64,000 nt of DNA from CAWCJL01 sp963795775. Its GTDB lineage: Bacteria; Acidobacteriota; Terriglobia; Terriglobales; Acidobacteriaceae. The position numbers and the translations under genes were made by a program. Below the pieces are notes generated by a model that was not told the origin of the DNA, ran no database searches, and worked only from the letters and a program-made list of their open reading frames with translations. The stretch's first letter is position 1. Each line of letters opens with the position of its first letter. Positions 8,648 to 17,294 of the stretch are shown one piece after another. Location of the stretch: contig CAWCJL010000002.1 in the NCBI GenBank assembly GCA_963795775.1, positions 434,001 to 498,000 of the forward strand, written 5' to 3'.

Positions 8648-11600
8648 CTACTTTGTGGTTGCAGCCGCATCTCCATACGCGGCCAGCACCGCGCCGTCGG
8701 ACCGGCGCAGCAACAGCGCCGCTCCATGCTGCGACCGCAACTGGAAGCGGATATGTGCGTGGCTGATGCGATCACGCAGGTCTACCGCCTGGTCCGCCAG
8801 CGCCTCGCAGGAAAAGCTGTACAGCACCGCGTCATCGAGCACCGTGGGAAAGGCCAGGACGCCGGGCGAAAGCGGGGTCAATTCCGTGAACGGCGGCTCT
8901 ACTCCTGCAACGCCCAGTGCATAGCGATAGAGCGCCGCAGCGGCATCGTAGCCCTCTGACAACTCGACCGGATCCTGTGCCCAAAGGATTTTTCCTTTGC
9001 CGTGCCGCACGTCTTCCACCGAATTTCCGTCGGCAAAGCGCAGCACTTCAAACGGCAACTGCTGCACTGTTCCCGGGAATGTAACCTGCACGGGTGCTTT
9101 CTCTCCAGGCAGCTTTAGCTCGGACTGACGCACAATCAGCGGCTCCACCGTGGCGTGCACGCCGAGCTCCGACATCCGATCTACTCGCTTCCAGTGCTCA
9201 TCGCGCGATACTGGCCCGGTGATCAGGAGTAAACCTCCGCCATCCACATACTTGAGGAGCTGCTGCCACCCGGTATTCGAAAGCGCCTGTGCCGAAGGCA
9301 GAATCACCAGGCGTGGCTGGCCGAGATCGCCGAAGCGATTTTCGGGAAGCATGCGAACAGGCGTGTGGTCGTTGTACGCGAGCGCGCGGAGCGCGTGCTG
9401 GGTTCCGCTCATTGCCAGCGTATAAAGGTCGCTGTATTGCAGTGCCTGCGAGGTGACGAGCGTGACGGCCGGCGGCACGATATGCGTGAAGCTCTCCGGG
9501 TGCTTTGCAGCAAATGCCGCAAAGCCCGCCAGCACCTCCGCTTCCGGCTTTTCCGTGCCATCGGGGCGCACCGCGCCGATCGGGATCTCGTTGTCGTTTG
9601 CCATATAGGCGTTCACGTTCCACACCCATTCCAGTGCGCCCGCGCCCTGGGCAAAGGCCACTGCAATCTTGCGCTCCAACTGCCAGCCCTCTTCTTCCGG
9701 TGAGAAGCGCAGATGATCGTCCTGCTCCAGTCGGCGCTGCTCGCCGGTCTCCTGGATCAGCATGGGCTTGCCCGGGAACTTTGCCGCGAGCGAAGCCCAC
9801 AGAATGGCATCGTAGTCCCACCAGGTGTGGTCGGCGGTGAAGTCGATAAATGGTTCGTAGAACGCGGGCGAGAGCCGTCCTGCCACGCCGCCTTCGTCCT
9901 GCCCCACGGTAACAAGCTGCTGCGAGCCTGCGGCATGGAGCACGGCGCGCATCTCCTTCACCCAGTTCACGAAAATCGATTGCGTGAACAGGAAATAGTC
10001 GTAGACCTTGAGCGGGTTGTAGCCGCCGCGTACGCCATCGGGCTCGAACGCACCTGCTTCCGGGAGGGTCAGCGGATCGGCAGCGGCGAGGGTCGGCGGC
10101 GTTGCCACGGGCTGCCGCTGCAGCATTCTGCCCACACCCAGCGAGGGTTCCGACCATGCATCCAGCAGCGCCGCGCGATCGGGATAGCGCTCGGCCAACC
10201 ACGTGCGCCAGGCCGCCTGCTCCCAGGGGTCACCGTCGGGCAGTGTCTTCCACAGGTTCGCATTCGCACTCGGCTCGTTTACCAGATCCCAGGCCAGGAA
10301 CGGTAGCGCATGAAAGCGATCGGCCAGCGACTTCACGTAAAGCGTCTGCGCCTGCAACGCCGCTGGATCCAGATAAGCATTCTCTCCACCCAGGCTGTTG
10401 GGCAGGAAGGCAAAGAGATTGAACTGCACCGGGATCTCGTAGTGACGCGCGGACATCAGGAAGGCTTCGATAGCCCGTAACGCATCCTCGCTCACTTCTC
10501 CGTCCGGCGCCAGCACATGTTCCCATCCTGTCCAGATGCCGGTGCGGATCATGTTTAAGCCGTGGTCGCGTATCTGCGCCATATCACGATCCCACACATA
10601 GGCATTCGGTTTCTGCAGATAGAGGCGTGCCACATCGCCGGCCATGTAGGTGGTGCCCACAACGGGCAGGGGCTTTCCGTTCAGCTCGAAGTAATCCGTG
10701 CCCACGGTCAGCTTCGGGCCGGACAGCAGGTACTGCCAATCGCGCATCCAGAAGCCCGAACGGTAGGTGCTTAGCGGAGCGCCGTTCCGCAGCAGCGTGG
10801 CTTCCACGGTGTGCAGGCCGCGGCCGTGTGCGGCGTCGGCCGGAAGCGTGAACTCATGCGTGGCACCCGCGTCAGCGGTCATAGTCACCGGTGCCGCATC
10901 CGACTCCGCCGTAACCCGCACGGAGAGCTGGTCGCCAGGCTGCGGGTCCTCGACGGGGTCGGTGGGCTCATAGCGCATCACGATCGGCTCACCCGGAAGG
11001 ATGAGCGGTACCCTCGGACGCAGCGTAAAGCGGTCATGCTTGCGTGTGGCCAGCAACTGCAGGGTGGAGAGCAACTGCGCTGCATCGCCCGCGCCGCTCT
11101 CGAGCGCGCAGGAGAGAAAGATCCAGCGGCCTCCGACAAAGCGCAGACGGTGGTGATCAATCACGTAAGCAGGCGCAGCAAGACGGCGCCCGGCTTTCGT
11201 GCCCCAGGCGAGCGTGGTCAGGTCCGCATCCTCTGCGCCGGTCGCGCCGTTGTCCGTGCTCGTCGGGATCACCGAGAGCCGGATAACCGGACTGTAGGCG
11301 CGCTCCCAGGCGAACTGCGGGAGTTGCGGGGTGAGATCGCGATTCGGCTCAAAACTGAGCCCCTGCGATCCCGGCGTCTGCTGGTAATCGTGAATAAAGA
11401 GTTCAAGCGAGGCCGCCACGCTGGGCCCACGCAACTGCCACTTTCCCCCGCTCTGGTAGGCGCCACGCGTGAAGGGCTTGCCGCCCAGCACAATCAGGTT
11501 GCCGCCCCGCTCCAGGTAGGCCAGCAGAGCCGGCCATACCGCTTCGGGATAGGCCGAGCCATACGGCAGTACCAGCAGATTCGTCGTGGGGCGAGCCAGC

Positions 11601-11794
11601 GCACCGGCCAGATCCGCAGCACCCACAAACTCGGCATGCCGCAGGCCCGCGCGCAATGCACTCTCGGATGGCGGCGCGGTATCGGCTGTGGGGAATCCTG
11701 GCTCGGAAAAGACAACGGTAACAGCCTGCGCACTCAGCGGGCCGGCACTCCACAACACAGAGAACAGCAACGCGCATCCGAAGATCCGCAGCAT
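8648..11794 (-). CDS. Large secreted glycoside hydrolase (GH42/GH5 clan-A-like)
   Basis: The protein has about 1,048 residues and a signal peptide (MLRIFGCALLFSVLWSAG). An N-terminal region with LLAYLERGGNLIVLGG resembles the glutamine-amidotransferase-like domain seen in beta-galactosidase-type proteins. The central TIM barrel contains WDLVNEPS (acid/base Glu near residue 506) and MLIQETGEQ (nucleophile Glu near residue 680), with a WVWNVNAYM strand between barrel elements. A second beta-galactosidase trimerisation-like domain (LLKYVDGGGLLLITGP) follows. The substrate is probably a beta-galactoside or beta-mannoside, by inference only. ATG 11794 has AGGGGAG at 9 nt; ATG 11800 or TTG 11815 are alternatives. 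Confidence 0.8.
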   Translation of the reverse strand: MLRIFGCALLFSVLWSAGPLSAQAVTVVFSEPGFPTADTAPPSESALRAGLRHAEFVGAADLAGALARPTTNLLVLPYGSAYPEAVWPALLAYLERGGNLIVLGGKPFTRGAYQSGGKWQLRGPSVAASLELFIHDYQQTPGSQGLSFEPNRDLTPQLPQFAWERAYSPVIRLSVIPTSTDNGATGAEDADLTTLAWGTKAGRRLAAPAYVIDHHRLRFVGGRWIFLSCALESGAGDAAQLLSTLQLLATRKHDRFTLRPRVPLILPGEPIVMRYEPTDPVEDPQPGDQLSVRVTAESDAAPVTMTADAGATHEFTLPADAAHGRGLHTVEATLLRNGAPLSTYRSGFWMRDWQYLLSGPKLTVGTDYFELNGKPLPVVGTTYMAGDVARLYLQKPNAYVWDRDMAQIRDHGLNMIRTGIWTGWEHVLAPDGEVSEDALRAIEAFLMSARHYEIPVQFNLFAFLPNSLGGENAYLDPAALQAQTLYVKSLADRFHALPFLAWDLVNEPSANANLWKTLPDGDPWEQAAWRTWLAERYPDRAALLDAWSEPSLGVGRMLQRQPVATPPTLAAADPLTLPEAGAFEPDGVRGGYNPLKVYDYFLFTQSIFVNWVKEMRAVLHAAGSQQLVTVGQDEGGVAGRLSPAFYEPFIDFTADHTWWDYDAILWASLAAKFPGKPMLIQETGEQRRLEQDDHLRFSPEEEGWQLERKIAVAFAQGAGALEWVWNVNAYMANDNEIPIGAVRPDGTEKPEAEVLAGFAAFAAKHPESFTHIVPPAVTLVTSQALQYSDLYTLAMSGTQHALRALAYNDHTPVRMLPENRFGDLGQPRLVILPSAQALSNTGWQQLLKYVDGGGLLLITGPVSRDEHWKRVDRMSELGVHATVEPLIVRQSELKLPGEKAPVQVTFPGTVQQLPFEVLRFADGNSVEDVRHGKGKILWAQDPVELSEGYDAAAALYRYALGVAGVEPPFTELTPLSPGVLAFPTVLDDAVLYSFSCEALADQAVDLRDRISHAHIRFQLRSQHGAALLLRRSDGAVLAAYGDAAATTK

Positions 11795-11868
11795 GGGCAT
11801 GGGCTCCCCTCGCAAACATTACGGCAGGCACCAGAGTACATGGGGAGAAGCTGCTGCAACCGCGAGCG

Positions 11869-13185
11869 CTAGGCTGTCTGGAGCGAGCTTTCGGCTAGCA
11901 GCGGAAACACCTTGTGCGCCGCTGCCACCGTGGTTGCGAGGTCGGTGTCCGTATGCGCGGTGCTGAGGAAGGCTGCCTCGAACTGCGAGGGTGGCAGCCA
12001 AACGCCTTCGTTCAGCATGGCGCGATGGAAGGCGGCGAAGCGTGCGGTATCGGACTGAGCGGCGCTGGCGAAATCCGTGACAGGACCCGCCGTGAAGAAC
12101 CACGTGAACATCGAGCCCACACGGTTCATGCTGACTGGCAGGCCGGCGCCCCGTGCCGCCTCGGCCACGCCCTCGGCAACCGCACGGCTCGCCTCTTCGA
12201 GGCGTCCGTAGACGGCTTCAGGATTCGCGCGCACTTGCGACAGAGTGGCGATGCCAGCAGCCATGGCGAGTGGATTCCCGCTTAGCGTACCAGCCTGGTA
12301 GACCGGCCCCAGCGGTGCCAGCATATCCATGATCGCGGCCGGCCCTCCAAAAGCGCCGCACGGCACGCCACCCCCGATGATCTTGCCCAGACAGGTCAGG
12401 TCAGGACGGATTCCGTACAGTTGCTGGGCTCCGCCATAAGCTACGCGGAAACCCGTCATCACTTCATCGAAGATCAGCAGGGCGCCCTCGCGCGCGGTGA
12501 TCTCGCGCAGGCCCTCCAGATACCCGGGCGCGGGAAGTACGCACCCCATGTTGCCGGCTATGGGCTCGACGATCATGCAGGCGATCTCTCCGGAACGCGC
12601 GCGAAATGCAGCTTCGACCGCCTCCAGGTCGTTGTACGGCAGGGCCAGCGTGAAGTGTGCGACCTCCTCCGGTACGCCGGCGGAACCCGGAATTCCAAAG
12701 GTCGCCACCCCCGAGCCCGCTTTCACCAGCAGGCCATCGGCATGGCCGTGATAGCAGCCCTCGAATTTGAGGACGTATTTGCGCCCTGTATAGGCGCGGG
12801 CGAGGCGAATCGCTGACATCGTGGCCTCAGTCCCGGAGCTGACGAAGCGCAGTTTTTCAATAGAAGGCACGGCCTCGATGACCATCTCCGCGAGATCCGC
12901 CTCCCCCGCCGTCGACGCGCCAAAGCTGGCCGAACGTGCCGCCGCCTGTTGGATTGCCTCGACTACCGGCGGGCAGGCATGGCCCAGGATCATCGGCCCC
13001 CATGACCCGAAGTAGTCCAGGTAGCGATTGCCATCGGCGTCCCACAGATGGGCACCCTGCGCCCGCGCCACAAACGGAGGGTCGCCACCCACGGCGCGAA
13101 AGGCACGCACCGGCGAATCCACCCCACCGGGGAGGAACTGTTCTGCACGTTCTTGGAGAATGCGGGACTGGGTGATCGGCCTCAT
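11869..13185 (-). CDS. hemL: Glutamate-1-semialdehyde 2,1-aminomutase
   Basis: The protein has 438 residues, normal for the family. It converts glutamate-1-semialdehyde to 5-aminolevulinate in the C5 pathway of tetrapyrrole synthesis. Landmarks are the N-terminal PGGVDSPVRAF motif, SSGTEATMSAIRLAR (117-130, PLP phosphate cup), YHGHADGLL, IFDEVMTGFR (Asp240 contacting the pyridine nitrogen) and the Schiff-base lysine K268 in CLGKIIGGG. Class-III aminotransferases share the fold, but the PGGVDSPVRAF and GKIIGGGVPCGAFGG combination is specific to HemL. It is divergent from the toxin-antitoxin pair, with an 80-bp shared spacer. Confidence 0.97.
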   Translation of the reverse strand: MRPITQSRILQERAEQFLPGGVDSPVRAFRAVGGDPPFVARAQGAHLWDADGNRYLDYFGSWGPMILGHACPPVVEAIQQAAARSASFGASTAGEADLAEMVIEAVPSIEKLRFVSSGTEATMSAIRLARAYTGRKYVLKFEGCYHGHADGLLVKAGSGVATFGIPGSAGVPEEVAHFTLALPYNDLEAVEAAFRARSGEIACMIVEPIAGNMGCVLPAPGYLEGLREITAREGALLIFDEVMTGFRVAYGGAQQLYGIRPDLTCLGKIIGGGVPCGAFGGPAAIMDMLAPLGPVYQAGTLSGNPLAMAAGIATLSQVRANPEAVYGRLEEASRAVAEGVAEAARGAGLPVSMNRVGSMFTWFFTAGPVTDFASAAQSDTARFAAFHRAMLNEGVWLPPSQFEAAFLSTAHTDTDLATTVAAAHKVFPLLAESSLQTA

Positions 13186-13231
13186 GGCTTTTAGTATATG
13201 AATCCGGGCACGAACACGGATTAAAGACCAC

Positions 13232-13259
13232 TTGACGTAATGTACGTTTTGTCTAAAAT
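13232..13259 (+). promoter_or_regulatory. Toxin-antitoxin promoter with an embedded palindrome
   Basis: TTGACG (13232-13237) and TAAAAT (13254-13259) are 16 bp apart and form a good sigma-70 promoter for the antitoxin gene. The palindrome ACGTA-ATG-TACGT (13235-13247) sits across the -35 box and spacer, where a bound repressor would block polymerase. Phd/YefM antitoxins autorepress through short palindromes at such positions, so an operator is the natural inference. The -10 box ends only 6 nt before the first ATG (13266), implying a leaderless transcript. Confidence 0.65.
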
Positions 13260-13265
13260 GGCTAC

Positions 13266-13520
13266 ATGATGACTATTTCTGCTACCGATGCAAAGCAGCG
13301 CTTGGCATCGCTGCTCGATACCGCACAACGCGAGCCGGTCGTGATCCGCCGTCACGAGCGGGATGTTGCCGTGCTGCTTTCCGTGCAGGAATACGAACGC
13401 TTGCGCGCCTTCCATGCCGGGGAGTTTCAACGCTTCTGCGAGCAGGTAGCGGCAAAGGCAAAGGCCCGTGGCATGGACCAGTCCACGTTAGATCAACTGC
13501 TCGCCGACGATGCAGCGTAG
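13266..13520 (+). CDS. Phd/YefM-type antitoxin
   Basis: This 84-residue protein has the Phd/YefM fold signature: MTISATDAKQRLASLLD at the N-terminus (DNA-binding part), VVIRRHERDVAVLLSVQEYERL, then a charged, probably disordered tail that would wrap the toxin. The role is to neutralise the downstream PIN RNase and, with it, repress the shared promoter. Start codons at 13266 and 13269 are both possible; there is no Shine-Dalgarno sequence. The 3' end overlaps the toxin gene by 11 nt, ensuring coupled translation. Confidence 0.9.
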   Translation: MMTISATDAKQRLASLLDTAQREPVVIRRHERDVAVLLSVQEYERLRAFHAGEFQRFCEQVAAKAKARGMDQSTLDQLLADDAA

Positions 13521-13944
13521 GCAGCGCATCGTTGTTGATACCAACGCCCTGATCAGCCAACTATTGCTCCCCACTTCAGTCCCAGCACAGACGGTCCGAA
13601 AGGCGATCGAAGTGGGCCAGCTCCTTGTTTCAGAGGCAACGATGACGGAGCTTGCGGATGTGCTCAGCAGGCCCAAATTCGACCGCTACGTGGATCTGGC
13701 AGACAGGCAGAAGAACCTTCTCCTGCTGGAGCGCGTGGCTGAGTTTGTCCGTACGGTATATCCAGTGCGCGCCTGCCGCAACCCACGGGACGATAAGTTC
13801 CTGGAGCTCGCTATGGGCGGAGCGGCGGACCTCCTCATTACCGGAGATAATGACCTGCTCGCTCTCCATCCGTTTGGCAATCTAGCCATTGTAAGTCCGG
13901 CGGATTTTCTCAGTCATCCGGCTTGCGCTGCGGCCATGGGCTAG
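13510..13944 (+). CDS. PIN-domain toxin (COG1569-type)
   Basis: The protein has 144 residues and belongs to the 'putative toxin-antitoxin system toxin component, PIN family'. The acidic metal-binding residues are visible: D10 in VVDTNALIS, E47 in MTELADVL, D95 in NPRDDKF, and D113/D115 in ITGDNDLL. The expected activity is Mg-dependent ribonuclease cleavage, held in check by the upstream Phd/YefM antitoxin. The gene overlaps the antitoxin by 11 nt and depends on its promoter. The catalytic set appears intact, so the toxin is probably functional. Confidence 0.92.
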   Translation: MQRRQRIVVDTNALISQLLLPTSVPAQTVRKAIEVGQLLVSEATMTELADVLSRPKFDRYVDLADRQKNLLLLERVAEFVRTVYPVRACRNPRDDKFLELAMGGAADLLITGDNDLLALHPFGNLAIVSPADFLSHPACAAAMG

Positions 13945-14006
13945 ACACCAAGGAAATAAAGAGCCCCGTATCCGCAGAGCCGGTGCGCGGAGCACTCGCT
14001 GACGCT

Positions 14007-14414
14007 TCAGTCCGTCTCGGCAGGGTAGTGATCCACTTCGCAAAGCGTCACCGTTGCGGGACCGCGCAGATAGGCATCCGTACCATTCAGCCAGTCCTGG
14101 CGCGGTGGCGTGAAGATGTCCAGATCGATCGTGTCTTCCAGCGCCTCGGCGCTGTGCGGCACATTCGACGGAATCACCAGCACCTCGCCCGCACCCACAA
14201 CCACCTCGCGATTCTCGATGCAAAACTTCAGCGCACCGGCGAGGATATACGTGATCTGCTCGTTTTCGTGTTGGTGGAGCGGCACCACGCAGCCTTTACG
14301 CAGAAGCAGGCGTGCGAGCATCGCCCGGTCAGCCGTGACAAGCTGCCGTTCGATCAGCGGGTTCAGGTGTTCGGTCGGGATCGTGGAAAAGCTTTCATGC
14401 CGTGCGGACGCCAT
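14007..14414 (-). CDS. Small cupin-domain protein
   Basis: This 135-residue single-domain cupin has motif 1 as H47-x-H49 with E52/Q53 (PLHQHENEQITYILAG) and motif 2 around H87 (VLVIPSNVPHSAEA), so a metal site is likely intact. Cupins of this size include isomerases, dioxygenases and sensor proteins, and the function cannot be assigned. The end (DVFTPPR-like: DLDIFTPPRQDWLNG) is typical of the 'cupin domain-containing protein' group that often accompanies SDR enzymes. It is transcribed divergently from the SDR gene across 185 bp. Confidence 0.85.
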   Translation of the reverse strand: MASARHESFSTIPTEHLNPLIERQLVTADRAMLARLLLRKGCVVPLHQHENEQITYILAGALKFCIENREVVVGAGEVLVIPSNVPHSAEALEDTIDLDIFTPPRQDWLNGTDAYLRGPATVTLCEVDHYPAETD

Positions 14415-14599
14415 CGCTCCATCCTCCTCCTGGTGGAATCCAGCATACGCGATTTCCTGGGCGGTTCCGCGGAGCTCATTGGCACCACGCGCAAGGATTT
14501 CGTCGCGGCACGATTTGGCGCCACAAATCGCTTGAGGCGACGCAGACCAGCGCGCCCCCGCGGATGCCGACCGCCCGCCAGATTTGGCATACTCGGTGG

Positions 14600-15388
14600 A
14601 TGGATACGGGACTGAAACAACGTGTGGCTATCGTGGCCGGCTCGAGCTCCGGTATCGGCCGCGCCACGGCGCTCGCCTTTGCGGCTGAAGGAACACATCT
14701 GGCGTTGTGCGCTCGCAACGAGCAGAAGCTCACGGAAGTGGCGAACGAAGCGCGTCGCGTGCACGGAGTAGAGGTGTTCACGGCTCCGCTCGACGTGACG
14801 GACGATGCTGGCGTGCACCGTTTTGTGGACGCCGCATATCAGCGTTTCGAGCGCATCGATATCTGCGTCGCCAATGCTGGAGGCCCTCCGGCGAAAGCCT
14901 TTGCCGAGACTACCCTTCCCGAGTGGGACGGCGCGTATCGCGCCAATCTGCGCAGCGTGGTCTCGTTTGCGCAGGCGGTGCTTCCCCATATGCGGGAACG
15001 CCACTGGGGGCGACTGATTGCGATCACCTCAGTGACAGTCAAGCAGCCGGTGGATAACCTTGTGCTTTCGAACGCGATCCGTACCGGCGTAGCCGGCCTG
15101 GTGCGCACACTGGCGAACGAGTACGGCCCCGATGGCATTACCGTGAACAACGTCGGTCCGGGCTACACAGCAACGGAACGCCTAAAGGAGCTAGCGGCCA
15201 AGCGGCAGGCCGATGGAGGCGTTTCCGAAGCCGAGTACCTTGCAGGACTGGCCAAAAATGTCCCGCTGCGGCGCGTAGCGGACCCCGCCGAGGTGGCCGA
15301 CGCCATCGTATGGCTCGCCTCGGAGCGGGCGTCCTACATTACCGGCCAGACGATTCTTGTCGATGGCGGTGCGTATCGCGGCCTTTAG
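14600..15388 (+). CDS. SDR-family oxidoreductase lacking the catalytic Tyr/Lys
   Basis: The protein has 262 residues from ATG 14600; the longer open frame to 14402 runs through the divergent cupin promoter. The nucleotide motif GSSSGIG (14-20), NAG (92-94), catalytic-position S144 in ITSVTV and the C-terminal GQTILVDGGAYRGL are classical FabG-like features. At the expected YxxxK position the sequence is S157-N-A-I-R161, so both Tyr and Lys are absent. This matches the known FabG-like SDR subgroup without a standard catalytic tetrad. It may bind NAD(P) but have altered chemistry. Pairing with the divergent cupin may be functional. Confidence 0.9.
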   Translation: MDTGLKQRVAIVAGSSSGIGRATALAFAAEGTHLALCARNEQKLTEVANEARRVHGVEVFTAPLDVTDDAGVHRFVDAAYQRFERIDICVANAGGPPAKAFAETTLPEWDGAYRANLRSVVSFAQAVLPHMRERHWGRLIAITSVTVKQPVDNLVLSNAIRTGVAGLVRTLANEYGPDGITVNNVGPGYTATERLKELAAKRQADGGVSEAEYLAGLAKNVPLRRVADPAEVADAIVWLASERASYITGQTILVDGGAYRGL

Positions 15389-15414
15389 AACGCACAGCAG
15401 GGCGGCAAAAGCAA

Positions 15415-15440
15415 AAGGCGAGGAGTGCAATCCCCGCCTT
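15415..15440 (-). terminator. Terminator of the cold-shock gene
   Basis: The arms AAGGCG-A-GGA (15415-15424) and TCC-C-CGCCTT (15431-15440) form a hairpin with one mismatch and a 6-nt loop. On the minus strand it is followed by TTGCTTTTGC, 30 nt after the csp stop codon. It may also stop transcription from the convergent SDR gene. Confidence 0.65.
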
Positions 15441-15469
15441 ATGCTGCCTGCGATCCCGGACGCATTTGC

Positions 15470-15670
15470 TTACAGGGGCTGAACGTCTGCCGCCTGCCAG
15501 CCCTTGGGCCCCTTAACGACGTTGAACTGCACTGCCTGGCCTTCCTGCAAGCTCTTGAAGCCGTTGGAATTGATTGCCGAGAAGTGCACGAAGACATCCT
15601 CCCCGTTTTCGCGGGAGATGAAACCAAATCCCTTCGCGTCGTTAAACCATTTCACTGTTCCTTGTTCCAT
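15470..15670 (-). CDS. Cold-shock domain protein (CspA family)
   Basis: This 66-residue OB-fold protein has both RNA-binding motifs: RNP1 KGFGFI (13-18) and RNP2 VFVHF (26-30). The start GTVKWFNDAKGFGF is diagnostic of CspA-type proteins. It binds single-stranded RNA/DNA as an RNA chaperone; whether this copy is cold-induced cannot be told. About 200 bp of upstream sequence on the minus strand leaves room for the long 5' leader common in csp genes, but I see no definite cold box. Confidence 0.97.
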   Translation of the reverse strand: MEQGTVKWFNDAKGFGFISRENGEDVFVHFSAINSNGFKSLQEGQAVQFNVVKGPKGWQAADVQPL

Positions 15671-15802
15671 GGTGATGCATGTCCTAGTGTTGAATTGGCG
15701 CTAGTGAATCGGAATCAACTGGCAGCACTTGCGATGGGCGAGAACTGCTCTTGCCCGGTCCTCCGAACGCGAGCGTAGTTTACCAAAACTGGTTCCGCTT
15801 CC

Positions 15803-15826
15803 AACCGAAAAACAAGCCTTTCGGTT
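15803..15826. repeat. 8-bp inverted repeat between csp and the decarboxylase gene
   Basis: AACCGAAA (15803-15810) and TTTCGGTT (15819-15826) are perfect inverted copies separated by 8 nt. The element lies in a divergent intergenic region, so it is not a terminator for either neighbour. It could be an operator or a leader hairpin. Chance cannot be excluded. Confidence 0.45.
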
Positions 15827-15886
15827 ACTTTGGGCATAGGTCTGCGGACGCATATTTCTGCCCGAATCCGCACGTATTCTGGACTC

Positions 15887-17257
15887 ATGATGCTCGACAC
15901 CACCGTGCTTCAACTTCTCTCGGCGTCGCTGCCCACATTACGCCAGGGCTTCCCTTCCCTGCCCGATTTCGCCCCAGCACGTGCAGGGCGCGACGAGGAC
16001 GCGGCGCACTCTGTACTGCAGCAGGTGGCGGCGCGGATGGCGGACAACTATCCCTATTTCCATCCGCTCTATGCCGGGCAGATGCTCAAGCCCCCGCACC
16101 CAGTGGCGCACGCGGCCTACGCTCTGGCCATGTTCCTCAACCCGAACAATCATGCGCTCGATGGCGGCCGGGCCAGCTCCGTTATGGAGATCGAAGCGGT
16201 GCGCGCTATCGCGGCCATGTTCGGGTGGGACACCTATCTGGGGCACCTGACCAGCGGCGGGACCTTCGCGAATCTTGAGGCGCTGTGGGTAGCCGGGCAA
16301 CTCCGTCCGGGCCAGCGCGTTGTGGCCTCCGAGGAGGCCCACTACACGCATCGCCGTATCTCTTCCGTGCTCAAACTGCCCTTCACCGCGATCCCCGCAG
16401 ACGCGCATGGCCGCATGGACCTCGACGCTTTGGAGGAGGACCTGGCCAGGGGCGACATCGGCACGGTGGTGGTTACTCTCGGCACCACCGGGCAGGGCGC
16501 AGTCGACCCGCTCGACCGGATCCTGGCTCTGCGCCAGCGCTATGGCTTCCGCATCCACGCCGACGCTGCGTATGGCGGCTATTTCACCCTGGCCCGCAAC
16601 CTGGCCCCGCCGGCGCGCGCGGCCTTCGACGCGCTCACGGAGGTGGACTCGATCGTCATCGATCCGCACAAGCATGGACTGCAGCCCTACGGCTGCGGGT
16701 GCGTCCTCTTTCGCGACCCCGCGGTGGGCGGCTTCTACAAGCACGATTCTCCATATACATACTTCACTTCGGAAGCGCTGCACCTGGGGGAGATCAGCCT
16801 GGAGTGCTCGCGTGCCGGAGCTGCCGCCGTGGCGCTGTGGGCGACGCAGCAGGTGCTCCCCATGGAGCGGGACGGCGCCTTCGCCGAAGGACTCGAATCC
16901 GGCCGCCGCGCCGCGCTGAAGCTCTACGAGGAACTCGCTGCAGACACACGCTTTCTGACCATCCTCCCGCCGGAGCTGGACATCGTCGTTTGGGCAGTGC
17001 GCGGCCGCGACCCACAACACTCTTCCACGCTGGCACAGGCGACGTTCGAGTGCGCGGCCGCCCGCGACCTGCATCTGGCGCTGGTGCGCGTACCTCTGCG
17101 AATGTTTCCACAAGGCAGTTGGGCGGAAGTGGCGCAAAATAGCGCGCTGGTCACCTGCCTTCGCTCCGTCCTGATGAAACCGGAACATGAGCAGTGGATT
17201 CCGGAGATAATGGCCCGGTTGCGGGCGGCTGCAGAAGAGGCGGCAGCGTCAATATGA
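15887..17257 (+). CDS. Group II PLP-dependent decarboxylase family protein
   Basis: The protein has 456 residues from the ATG at 15887 (a second ATG follows at once). Landmarks are HPVAHAAYALAMFLNPNNH near residues 71-89, the phosphate-binding TSGGTFANLEAL (122-133), HADAAYGGY with D226, and the Schiff-base lysine K262 in DPHKHGLQPYGCG. This is the aromatic-L-amino-acid/glutamate decarboxylase fold (cd06450). The substrate cannot be assigned; tyrosine-decarboxylase-like or sphingosine-phosphate-lyase-like homologues share these motifs. No transporter is adjacent, which argues against an amino-acid antiport acid-resistance system. Confidence 0.87.
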   Translation: MMLDTTVLQLLSASLPTLRQGFPSLPDFAPARAGRDEDAAHSVLQQVAARMADNYPYFHPLYAGQMLKPPHPVAHAAYALAMFLNPNNHALDGGRASSVMEIEAVRAIAAMFGWDTYLGHLTSGGTFANLEALWVAGQLRPGQRVVASEEAHYTHRRISSVLKLPFTAIPADAHGRMDLDALEEDLARGDIGTVVVTLGTTGQGAVDPLDRILALRQRYGFRIHADAAYGGYFTLARNLAPPARAAFDALTEVDSIVIDPHKHGLQPYGCGCVLFRDPAVGGFYKHDSPYTYFTSEALHLGEISLECSRAGAAAVALWATQQVLPMERDGAFAEGLESGRRAALKLYEELAADTRFLTILPPELDIVVWAVRGRDPQHSSTLAQATFECAAARDLHLALVRVPLRMFPQGSWAEVAQNSALVTCLRSVLMKPEHEQWIPEIMARLRAAAEEAAASI

Positions 17258-17294
17258 ACCGCTTTGTTGCAATCTGAACCAAGCATGGGGAATT

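Noticed and set aside
10811..11872. A 353-codon rightward frame over the large glycoside hydrolase gene
   Set aside because: It is antisense to a gene with a signal peptide, catalytic motifs and a proper ribosome binding site. The translated text has no recognisable domain.
13510..13944. Treating the PIN protein as an isolated RNase gene
   Set aside because: The 11-nt overlap with a Phd/YefM-type gene and the shared promoter make a toxin-antitoxin module the better reading.
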